A DNA stretch of 35,747 nucleotides, taken from positions 1-35,747 of the forward strand of contig CALULY010000022.1 in assembly GCA_944321635.1 (NCBI GenBank), given 5' to 3'. Source of the stretch: an uncultured Bacteroidaceae bacterium. GTDB taxonomy: Bacteria > Bacteroidota > Bacteroidia > Bacteroidales > Bacteroidaceae. Position numbers and translations under genes: made by a program. Under the pieces are notes generated by a model. The model had not been told where the DNA came from. It searched no databases and saw nothing but the letters and a program-made list of their open reading frames with translations. Below, in pieces: positions 1 to 7,011 of the stretch. The stretch's first letter is position 1; the number at the start of each line of letters is the position of its first letter.

Positions 1-330
1 TTTGTGAGTGTGATTGTTAGTAGCATTGCAAAATACGTTATTTTCTTCCATACGACCAAATAATTTTAGTTTGACTTACCCTCCTTGCCACAGTTTTTAA
101 ATACCTGTTGCCAGTTGCATGATTGATAGTCAAATATTGCCTTTCACCACGCTGCTCCGCACGAATCCAGTGCCTTCGCCCGTGGTCCTAAGCCCTCAGC
201 GACAACTTCCCGGCGGCATCGGCCGTGCGCAATACCAGGCAATGCCTTGTCTGAAGCAGCATGAAGTCGGACATAAACTTGGATGAGACAGGACACAAAC
301 TTCCACCTCACGCCAGGAAAAGTTCGACCA
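1..330. other. Intergenic region with no supported gene
   Basis: I see no credible coding sequence here. A 68-codon open frame on the minus strand (144-350) has no recognisable protein features and runs into the repeat that follows. The only structure is a recurring motif, GACATAAACTT or GACACAAACTT, near 270-280, 292-302 and 336-346. The last of these lies in the left arm of the palindromic element at 331-488, so the earlier ones may be remnants of further element arms. The window opens upstream of any complete gene, so the preceding gene is not visible. Confidence 0.6.
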
Positions 331-488
331 GGCCGGACATAAACTTCCAAAAGGTCAGACCTAAAGTAAAAACAAAACTTTTGAATATATAAACAGAACT
401 TTTGTTTATATAAACAGAAGTTTTGAATATATAAACAAAACTTCTGAATATACTTTAGGTCTGACCCTTTGGAAGTTTATGTCAAACC
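331..488. repeat. Palindromic modular repeat, copy 1 (core 363-456)
   Basis: The core is 94 bp: AAAGT (363-367), four 21-bp modules (368-388, 389-409, 410-430, 431-451) and ACTTT (452-456). Each module approximates the half-site ATAAACARAA, a central C or G, and the mirrored half-site TTYTGWWTAT, so each is a palindrome two DNA helical turns long. The core is framed by 32-bp outer arms (331-362 and 457-488) that are inverted repeats of each other with about four mismatches, making the whole 158 bp palindromic. The core differs from copy 3 (25857-25950) at one base. There is no open frame and no T-tract typical of a terminator. Function is unknown: a protein-binding array or a small non-autonomous mobile repeat are both possible. 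Confidence 0.9.
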
Positions 489-685
489 CGATGCAAGTTT
501 TGGTCTGGCTCCCCCGACTTTTCCCCGAGTCCTGACCGGCGGGTGATGGCTTGTCATGGGGACGAGGCCTGCGGATGCGCCGCAAGCATCTGAGGCTAAT
601 TGTTTTTAGTGAGTGGGCGGGGGCGCATTGCTTGTTATGCCTTAATAATTGTTATAATTAGTAAAATTTGAATGACACACCCACA

Positions 686-715
686 TTGCGTTTTTGGCGG
701 CGGGGCATACCTTTG
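686..715 (+). promoter_or_regulatory. Bacteroidota-type promoter of the SusD gene pair
   Basis: A perfect -7 box TACCTTTG lies at 708-715. A TTG (686-688) in the -33 position is 19 bp upstream. Transcription would start near 720. This lies downstream of the first in-frame ATG (668), so it supports translation from the ATG at 788, where the lipoprotein signal peptide begins. Confidence 0.6.
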
Positions 716-787
716 CTTTTGCAGCTGCGGCTGTGTGCGATGGGAACATTCTGTATCAACAACTTGACAAATCAAATAGGAAGAATA

Positions 788-2587
788 ATGAGAAAACATC
801 TGCTTTATGCATTCGCGGCGTTTGCCGCGCTGGGCGTCGCAGCGTCGTGCGACGACGAGGTGATGACACCCGACCCCGACGGGACGGGCAACGACTCGAC
901 ACTAGTCGATGACACGACACAGATGGGGGACTCGACGGAGGTTGACACCGTGCCGATGGAACTGCGCTTCGTAGAGGCGATGAATTTCTGCTATCCGCCA
1001 ATGCAGAACCTTTTCCAGTTCTGGACGAACCTGACTATTGACTTGTACTGCGGCTACTTCATGACCCCGAACGGCCTGTTCGTCAACGGCGACATGGGTG
1101 AAAACAGGGGACATGGCATGGGTATGCACCAGGTCTACTATGATTACATCTTCGGCAACACGCGCCGCGTCATCGCCAAATGCGAGGCCGACGGGCGGCA
1201 CGGGCTGGCCGGTGTGATGAGGGTCGTGCAGGCCTACGGCACGCTGATGGCGACGGATGCCTACGGACCTATCGCCTACTCCTCATTGCTTGAGGGCGGT
1301 GACGGCAAGAGTTTTGACAGCCAGCGGACGATTTACAAGCATATGCTCGAAGACCTCGACAAGGCAGTGGACGACATCCGTGAGATGCCAGACAGCGAGA
1401 GAGCCACGCTTGCCATCCTCGACACGTGGCTCAACGGCAATGTGGACAAATGGGTGAAAGTCGCCAACCAGTTCCGCCTGCGCATGGCGATGCGGTTGAC
1501 CAAGCGCGGACGTGAAGCCAAGGAGATGGGCATCGACATCCGTGAGATTGCCCGCCAAGTCATCGAGGAGGACGGCGGCGTGCTCACCAGCGCGGATGGC
1601 GACGTGACCATCGACCGAGGGCTGGAAAACGAGATGTGGTTGATGTTCTCCTGGGGCGACTGTGCATTCGGCGCCGACCTGGTGACGCTGATGGTGGGCA
1701 TGGACGACCCGCGCCTGCCATTCTACATGACCAAGAACAGGCGCATCACGACGACTGACGGCAGGGTAATCCTCGAGCCTGAGCAGCAGTACCTCGGCAT
1801 CCCGTTCGCCAGCGGGCTGCCCGAGAAACCTAACCCATGGGGGAGTTTCTCCAATTGGATTGGAGGAGATGACGGCTCAACCTACTATATGCCACTGCCG
1901 ATAATGAAGTGCGCCGAGGGCTACTTCCTCCGCGCCGAGGCCAAGCTGCGCTGGGACATAGGCAGCGAGACGGTGCAGGAACTATATGAGCAAGGCATCA
2001 GTACGTCCATATCTGCTGAGTATGGTTATCGCGGATTCTATATTGGAGCTTCCTTGTCGGCTTTGGACGTAGACAATTACATCGCTGGCACCGGTGTCCA
2101 AATCGACTATGTTGACCCGATCGTCCACTTCGACCCATCGCTGATTGATCCTGACAACACCGACCCGGCACTCAATGACCGCGAGGCGATGAACGACCTT
2201 TGCGTCGCCTGGGACGAGAGCGCGACCGACGAGCAGAAGTTGCAACGCATCATCACACAGAAGTACATCGCCCTCTTCCCCCTGTCCGTCGAGGCTTGGG
2301 CCGAATGCCGCCGCACGGGCTATCCCATCCTGTTCAAGGGGCGTGTCAACGAGAGCGAGAACACCAACGGGGCTACTGGCCTTGCGGTCAACACGGACGA
2401 GGGAGTGCGCCGCCTCCTCTATCCTGTGGGCTACTATGGCTTCGACACCGATGAGACCGCGCTTGCCGAGGGCATAAGGATTCTTAATGAGGAGAACTCT
2501 TCACTGACAATCACCGGAGACCATGGCGGGACACGTGTCTGGTGGGACAATGCCATGGAAGACAACTTCAGCAACGACGGCGATTGA
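788..2587 (+). CDS. SusD/RagB-family outer-membrane lipoprotein (SusD-like_2 type)
   Basis: A 599-residue surface lipoprotein expected to bind a nutrient (glycan or peptide) at the outer membrane together with a SusC-type TonB-dependent transporter. The signal peptide ends in a lipobox with the lipidated Cys at residue 21 (GVAASC). The acidic DDE that follows resembles the Bacteroidota surface-export signal. Features of the SusD-like_2 subfamily are a helical stretch with YGTLMATDAYGPIAYSS, the ANQFRLRMAMRL segment, and the C-terminal QKYIALFPLSVEAWAECRR followed by RTGYP. The start at 788 is chosen over the upstream in-frame ATG at 668 because it begins the signal peptide and lies behind a good promoter. 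The first 40 or so residues nearly match those of the next gene, although the mature domains belong to different SusD subfamilies. No SusC gene is present in the window. The substrate cannot be told from sequence. Confidence 0.9.
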   Translation: MRKHLLYAFAAFAALGVAASCDDEVMTPDPDGTGNDSTLVDDTTQMGDSTEVDTVPMELRFVEAMNFCYPPMQNLFQFWTNLTIDLYCGYFMTPNGLFVNGDMGENRGHGMGMHQVYYDYIFGNTRRVIAKCEADGRHGLAGVMRVVQAYGTLMATDAYGPIAYSSLLEGGDGKSFDSQRTIYKHMLEDLDKAVDDIREMPDSERATLAILDTWLNGNVDKWVKVANQFRLRMAMRLTKRGREAKEMGIDIREIARQVIEEDGGVLTSADGDVTIDRGLENEMWLMFSWGDCAFGADLVTLMVGMDDPRLPFYMTKNRRITTTDGRVILEPEQQYLGIPFASGLPEKPNPWGSFSNWIGGDDGSTYYMPLPIMKCAEGYFLRAEAKLRWDIGSETVQELYEQGISTSISAEYGYRGFYIGASLSALDVDNYIAGTGVQIDYVDPIVHFDPSLIDPDNTDPALNDREAMNDLCVAWDESATDEQKLQRIITQKYIALFPLSVEAWAECRRTGYPILFKGRVNESENTNGATGLAVNTDEGVRRLLYPVGYYGFDTDETALAEGIRILNEENSSLTITGDHGGTRVWWDNAMEDNFSNDGD

Positions 2588-2653
2588 TGCCGTGCAATTC
2601 AACATCAGACACAATCAAATCATTGAAACAACAAACCAAACAGAAATAAAAAG

Positions 2654-4480
2654 ATGAAAAGACAATTGTTTTATGCCTTTACGGCGTTTGCCGCGCTGAG
2701 TTTCGCCGCGTCGTGTGACGACGAAGTGATGACACCTGACCCCGACGGGACGGGCAACGACTCCACCCTTGTCGGGGACACGACACAAGTTGAGGACATG
2801 GACTTGATGCCGCTCGACTCGCTGCGGGAGATTTTTACCTTGCTCTATCCGCAGTACAACTATGGTCCGCTCTGCGAGTTGAGCAGTGACAACATCGTGG
2901 ACAACAACTCCGTCAACAAGGATGCCGACGGCCGGGGTGAATTGGTCTGTTATTCTCTGCCAGAATATACTGACTGGAACAACGCTGCCTTTGCTTTCGA
3001 GCCAGCCACTGATGCCGTTGGAAATGACACACCATACTTCATCGTGAGCAACGCATACGAGCAACTAGAGTTCCTGAATCAATTTATATTCCAGGTTGAC
3101 AACTTGCCGTCAGACACTGTGACAATGGCTGACGCGATGGAGTTGCTCTCTATGCACGGCGAGGCGTTGGTGTTGAGGGCTTACACGCACTTCATCCTGA
3201 GCAACATCTTCGCTCCGGCCTACAACGACTATGGCAAGGACTTGCCAGGCATAGAGTGTGTGACAGAACCAGGACAGCGGACACAGATGACAGTGGCCGA
3301 GACCTACGGCATGATTGCGGAAGACTTGGAGAACGGCATCGACGAAATGCGTCAGTATGGCTTCCCACAGTCGGTGTGGAGGTTCAACGAGAGGGCGGCG
3401 TACGCCTTTGCCGCACGTTTCTTCCTCTTCCATCAGGACTATGACAAGTGCGTGGATTATGCCACTCTCGCTCTCGGATCTGACCCGGCGGCTGTGATGA
3501 GGGACTGGAGCAAATTTGATAATATCACGATGAGTGACGAATTTCAAATCATCTGGCACGACGAAGACGATCCGTCGGTGTTCATGATGCTTGACACCTA
3601 TTCTATGATGATGCGTATGTTCAATGGTGGCAAAAGGTATGCGTTCAACGGATCGGCAATCCATGGGACAACCTATTTTAGCCCTATCTGCAATATTTCT
3701 ATTCCACCATATCTGATTAAGTCTGGTTTGTATGTAAATGGAGAACAAAGATATGGTATGATATCGAGCAAGATAATGGAGCGTTTTGATTTGACAGACT
3801 CAGTGGCCATGGTCGGATATCCAATGGTAACACGCAACGAATTCACTGCCGAGGAGACATTGCTCTGCCGTGCCGAGGCCAACCTGATGCTTGGCCGCGC
3901 AGATGATGCTTTTGCCGACATGGACATTTGGGGGCTGTCCAAGCAAGATTTTACTGGGAATTTTGCAGGTAAAGAGGGAGAGAATGCCTCAATTTATTAT
4001 AGTGAATTGAATATGGATGGAATAAAAGATTTCTATTCCCAGAATGACGAGGAAGCTACGCCTACTTGGGCTTCTGTCAACTATGACAACACGGTTTACA
4101 GCGATATGCTCTCCAACTACGGCACGACTGGTATGCCGGCATTGGACGAGGACGGGCTTTTCCTCTTGCGTTACATCCTGCATTCTCGCCGCCTGGAGAC
4201 GGTGCATGACGGGATGAGGTTCTTTGACCTGAAGCGTTTCAACATCGACTACAAGCATTGGATCGGCTGCAATGACGGTTTGACCCCGGCGCGTGAGGTA
4301 GTGCTCACCTACGACGACCCGCGCCGAGCGTTGACGATGCCCGAGTTGCCGACAGAGGAAGAGACGACCGATTCGGTAGGCTCAAAGTCACTCCGCGCGC
4401 CTCGCGGGCTGCGCCAGATGCAACCGCTGCCCTCCCTTAGGATTGACAAGGTGAATGCAGTCAGCGCGGTGATGGATTGA
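2654..4480 (+). CDS. RagB/SusD-family nutrient-uptake outer-membrane lipoprotein
   Basis: A 608-residue lipoprotein, 66 bp downstream of the previous gene and probably in the same transcript. The leader is MKRQLFYAF...FAASC with the lipidated Cys at residue 21 followed by DDE. The mature part shows classical SusD features: GEALVLRAYTHFILSNIFAP in the helical repeats, a KDLPGIECVTEP stretch followed by the TVAETYGMIAEDLE helix, and near the C-terminus SRRLETVHDGMRFFDLKRF, the usual RR-E-DG-R-DLKR signature. It should act as the substrate-capturing lid of a SusC-type channel, but none is encoded nearby. The first 45 or so codons are nearly identical to those of the gene before it, which points to duplication or gene conversion of the leader only. 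Confidence 0.9.
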   Translation: MKRQLFYAFTAFAALSFAASCDDEVMTPDPDGTGNDSTLVGDTTQVEDMDLMPLDSLREIFTLLYPQYNYGPLCELSSDNIVDNNSVNKDADGRGELVCYSLPEYTDWNNAAFAFEPATDAVGNDTPYFIVSNAYEQLEFLNQFIFQVDNLPSDTVTMADAMELLSMHGEALVLRAYTHFILSNIFAPAYNDYGKDLPGIECVTEPGQRTQMTVAETYGMIAEDLENGIDEMRQYGFPQSVWRFNERAAYAFAARFFLFHQDYDKCVDYATLALGSDPAAVMRDWSKFDNITMSDEFQIIWHDEDDPSVFMMLDTYSMMMRMFNGGKRYAFNGSAIHGTTYFSPICNISIPPYLIKSGLYVNGEQRYGMISSKIMERFDLTDSVAMVGYPMVTRNEFTAEETLLCRAEANLMLGRADDAFADMDIWGLSKQDFTGNFAGKEGENASIYYSELNMDGIKDFYSQNDEEATPTWASVNYDNTVYSDMLSNYGTTGMPALDEDGLFLLRYILHSRRLETVHDGMRFFDLKRFNIDYKHWIGCNDGLTPAREVVLTYDDPRRALTMPELPTEEETTDSVGSKSLRAPRGLRQMQPLPSLRIDKVNAVSAVMD

Positions 4481-4506
4481 TCGGACTATTATATATAGGA
4501 ATAACC

Positions 4507-4550
4507 AAGCCCCTCCCGGATGGCAATGCCGTCGGGAGGGGCTTCCTTTT
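4507..4550. terminator. Strong hairpin terminator between convergent genes
   Basis: The arms AAGCCCCTCCCG (4507-4518) and CGGGAGGGGCTT (4533-4544) form a perfect 12-bp GC-rich stem with a 14-nt loop. The stem is followed by CCTTTT on the plus strand. It lies 26 bp past the SusD stop codon and 37 bp past the stop of the convergent pseudouridine synthase, so it may serve both directions. Confidence 0.85.
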
Positions 4551-4586
4551 GCAGGTTGTCTGATGAGTGCTGCCGTTGCCATCACA

Positions 4587-6215
4587 TCAGAACGGCACAG
4601 GCGCGTCGAATGCCATCCATTCGCCATTCTTCGGGTGACGCAACTCCAGATGCGCGGCGTGAAGGCACAGTCTGCCTCCGCCTCGTCCATAGAGCCTGTC
4701 GCCGACGATGGGAGCACCAAGGCCGAGCGGGCTGGCGGCATGGACGCGCAGTTGATGCGTCCGTCCTGTCAGCGGAGTGAAGGCTATGCGTGTCCTCCCC
4801 TCGGCACGACTAATGACAGCGTAGTTTGTGATGGCCTGCCGCCCACCCTGCAAGTCAATCCTTTGCCGTGGTCGATCATGGTAGTCCGGGGAGAGAGGCA
4901 AGTCTATCCGCCCGCTGTCGCTGCCGACATTGCCGTCGAGCATGGCGATGTAACGTTTGACGACCGTGCGGGATTCGAACTGGCGTTGCAGGTCATTGAG
5001 CGTCGCCGCATCTTTGGCCATGACGAGCAACCCGGAAGTGTCCATGTCGAGGCGGTGCGCGGCGCGGGGAGGATGAGGTAGCTTCAGCTCGCGTTCCACC
5101 CAATCCACTGCGGAGACAGCAGCAAGCCTGCCTGGCACTGACAACATCCCGGCGGGTTTGTCGATGACAGTCATGGTGTCGTCGTCGAAGACTATCGTCG
5201 GGCGATGTTCCCGTGCCGCCTCCCGCGCCACCGGGTCTTGCTCCACGTCCAAGCCTTGCAGCATGAACGCGAGGATCGGGGCGCACTTGCCACGGCATGA
5301 GGGATAGTAATGCCCATCGTGCCTCACCTCGGACTTAGGGGATTTGCCTATCCAAAACTCCGCCATGGCCAATGGTTGCAGGCCGTTGTCGTATGCATAC
5401 TGGAGCAACTTAGGCGCGGCACATTCGCCTGCCCCCGACGGCGGCATGGCTATCCCTGCCGCGCGGAACACTTGGTTGAGGTCTTGCCTGTCCCCGAGCG
5501 CATTGCTGACGATGTAGTTGTCAAACAGACGGCGTTGCAGGCTGGCTGAACGCGTCTTTCTCTCAGCACGCAAACGGACTATGTTGGTCTCATAGCTGTC
5601 AAGTTGCCGTTTGGCGAGGTCTATGCCATTCTGGAGACGTTGCTTGAGGCGGCGGTACTCGGCTTTCTGATGACGGCTCTCGTTGAGGAGGGCTTCTTCC
5701 GCTTCAGGCGTGAGGGTGGAACGTCTCATCTCATCCCTGCGGGCCTTTGCGACAGCCATCCCAGCTTTAGCGGCAGCGAAGTCCGATGCGGCTGTCTGCG
5801 TGACCGCTTGCAAGGCGGCTTTCAGAGCGACGTATTCGCTGGATGATTGCAGCCTCGCTATCTCGTCATTCATAGCAGAAATCTCCGCTTCACCCCGTTT
5901 GAAGAACCCGCCAGGGGCAAGCAGGTCGAATACCGGCGGCACGAACCACGGCAAATCGTTGCGCCCATCAAGCAGGCCTGAATAGGCTGCAAGGAATCCT
6001 ACCGTCCCGTCGCTAATGCGTCTGGCGACCAACACACCGAACATCTTGCCTTTGGCCGCTTCCATGGCAAGCCTGGGCTGTGACCTCAGATGATTTCGCA
6101 CCAGACTTACGGCCTTCTCGCACAAAGGGTGCGGCTCATAACAGAACGGCCAGGTGAATTGCCGTGGCAGTTCATCGGCACTTATATAAAAGGTATAGGG
6201 ATGAAACAGTTGCAT
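4587..6215 (-). CDS. RluA-family 23S rRNA/tRNA pseudouridine synthase, long form
   Basis: A 542-residue enzyme converting uridine to pseudouridine in structured RNA. The catalytic domain occupies roughly the last 210 residues. It carries the signature HRLDMDTSGLLVMAK, with the catalytic Asp at about residue 390, followed by LTGRTHQLRVHAA and a GDRLYG segment, all typical of RluA enzymes. The first 300 or so residues are unlike the short E. coli RluA. They include a charged, probably coiled-coil stretch (about residues 120-240, rich in Glu, Lys, Arg and Ala) and a Cys-bearing CRGKC motif just before the catalytic domain. I believe long RluA-type proteins of this size are usual in Bacteroidales, but the role of the N-terminal part is not evident. 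The target nucleotide cannot be predicted. It appears to be transcribed alone. Confidence 0.88.
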   Translation of the reverse strand: MQLFHPYTFYISADELPRQFTWPFCYEPHPLCEKAVSLVRNHLRSQPRLAMEAAKGKMFGVLVARRISDGTVGFLAAYSGLLDGRNDLPWFVPPVFDLLAPGGFFKRGEAEISAMNDEIARLQSSSEYVALKAALQAVTQTAASDFAAAKAGMAVAKARRDEMRRSTLTPEAEEALLNESRHQKAEYRRLKQRLQNGIDLAKRQLDSYETNIVRLRAERKTRSASLQRRLFDNYIVSNALGDRQDLNQVFRAAGIAMPPSGAGECAAPKLLQYAYDNGLQPLAMAEFWIGKSPKSEVRHDGHYYPSCRGKCAPILAFMLQGLDVEQDPVAREAAREHRPTIVFDDDTMTVIDKPAGMLSVPGRLAAVSAVDWVERELKLPHPPRAAHRLDMDTSGLLVMAKDAATLNDLQRQFESRTVVKRYIAMLDGNVGSDSGRIDLPLSPDYHDRPRQRIDLQGGRQAITNYAVISRAEGRTRIAFTPLTGRTHQLRVHAASPLGLGAPIVGDRLYGRGGGRLCLHAAHLELRHPKNGEWMAFDAPVPF

Positions 6216-6270
6216 AATCGTAGTTCGCGGTTGCTAAATTAGACAAAAAAACATGAAAAGATGTGCCTGC

Positions 6271-6300
6271 CCGCCGCCATGCCAGTGCCTCTGGCGGCGG
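6271..6300. repeat. GC-rich hairpin in the intergenic space
   Basis: The arms CCGCCGCCA (6271-6279) and TGGCGGCGG (6292-6300) form a perfect 9-bp stem with a 12-nt loop. It lies between the divergent pseudouridine synthase and nucleosidase genes, with no T-tract after it. It is more likely an intergenic palindrome than a terminator, and I assign no function. Confidence 0.4.
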
Positions 6301-6373
6301 AGGACGTGCCTGGCAGGGGCAAAATACCTACTTGTTGTCATCCTGGCTGTTTATGATTTATCATTAATAGTAA

Positions 6374-6381
6374 TATATTTG
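6374..6381 (+). promoter_or_regulatory. -7 promoter box of the nucleosidase/TonB-receptor operon
   Basis: A perfect TATATTTG matches the Bacteroidota consensus TAnnTTTG. Transcription would start near 6388, about 30 nt before the ATG at 6418. The -33 element is weak: TTATG near 6351 is the best candidate. Confidence 0.55.
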
Positions 6382-6417
6382 CACCCGCGATAAAACAGGG
6401 AACCAGCCAATATCAAA

Positions 6418-7011
6418 ATGAAGATACTCATCACCTATGCATTGGATGAAGAGTGGGCAGGCGCAAAGATTTCCGGGCACGAAGTCTTGCCCCGGAGGAC
6501 AGGTGTGGGCAAAGTGGCATCTGCAGCGCGATTGATGCAAGCATTGGCGCACTCGGATCCGGATCTGGTCATCAACGTCGGGACGGCAGGGACTGCGCGG
6601 CACGAAGTCGGGACAATCATGGTGTGCGGCCGATTCATCGACCGTGACATGAAGGTTGCCGCATTGCCTGGGATTGACTGGGAGATAGATTGCAGCGAGA
6701 GCCTGCGCCGCCACCTTTCCACATCTTGCCGTTTGCCCCAAGGGACGTGCAACACAGGGGACAGCTTTGTGACAACAGTGTCGGGAGATGTTGACGACGT
6801 GTATGACATGGAAGCATACGCCCAAGCATACGTTTGCCGGATGGTTGGCAAGCCGTTTTTTGCAATAAAGTACGCAACTGACAAAATAGGTCAGAATTCG
6901 GTCAAGCACTGGGAAGAGAAATTGGCTGACGCGCGCCGCGCTTTGGCGGAAACGTTTGCTGCTGGCGGGATAGCCCTGCTTCCCGGACAATCCAAGGATT
7001 TGAATGAATGA
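6418..7011 (+). CDS. 5'-methylthioadenosine/S-adenosylhomocysteine nucleosidase-type protein
   Basis: A 197-residue protein of the PNP/UDP nucleoside phosphorylase superfamily. It probably removes adenine from methylthioadenosine or S-adenosylhomocysteine in the cytoplasm, as part of methionine and SAM salvage. Visible landmarks are LDEEW near the N-terminus (acid at residue 12, the position of the catalytic Glu in MTA/SAH nucleosidases), DLVINVGTAGTA, NTGDSF, the DMEAYAQAYVC substrate-binding Met-Glu segment, and YATDKIGQNS with a candidate catalytic Asp at residue 155. It is somewhat shorter than the E. coli enzyme (about 230 residues). Its stop codon overlaps the start of the next gene. 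Specificity for another nucleoside, such as a futalosine-like compound, cannot be excluded. Confidence 0.75.
   Translation: MKILITYALDEEWAGAKISGHEVLPRRTGVGKVASAARLMQALAHSDPDLVINVGTAGTARHEVGTIMVCGRFIDRDMKVAALPGIDWEIDCSESLRRHLSTSCRLPQGTCNTGDSFVTTVSGDVDDVYDMEAYAQAYVCRMVGKPFFAIKYATDKIGQNSVKHWEEKLADARRALAETFAAGGIALLPGQSKDLNE

Noticed and set aside
144-350. 68-codon open frame on the minus strand
   Set aside because: It has no signal peptide, domain or promoter and overlaps the arm of the modular repeat.
363-456. Regularly spaced short repeats that might be a CRISPR array
   Set aside because: The 21-bp units are contiguous with no unique spacers, number only four, are palindromic internally, and have no cas genes nearby.
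668-787. Start of the first SusD gene at the upstream ATG (668)
   Set aside because: The ATG lies upstream of the predicted promoter (686-715), and the signal peptide begins only at 788.
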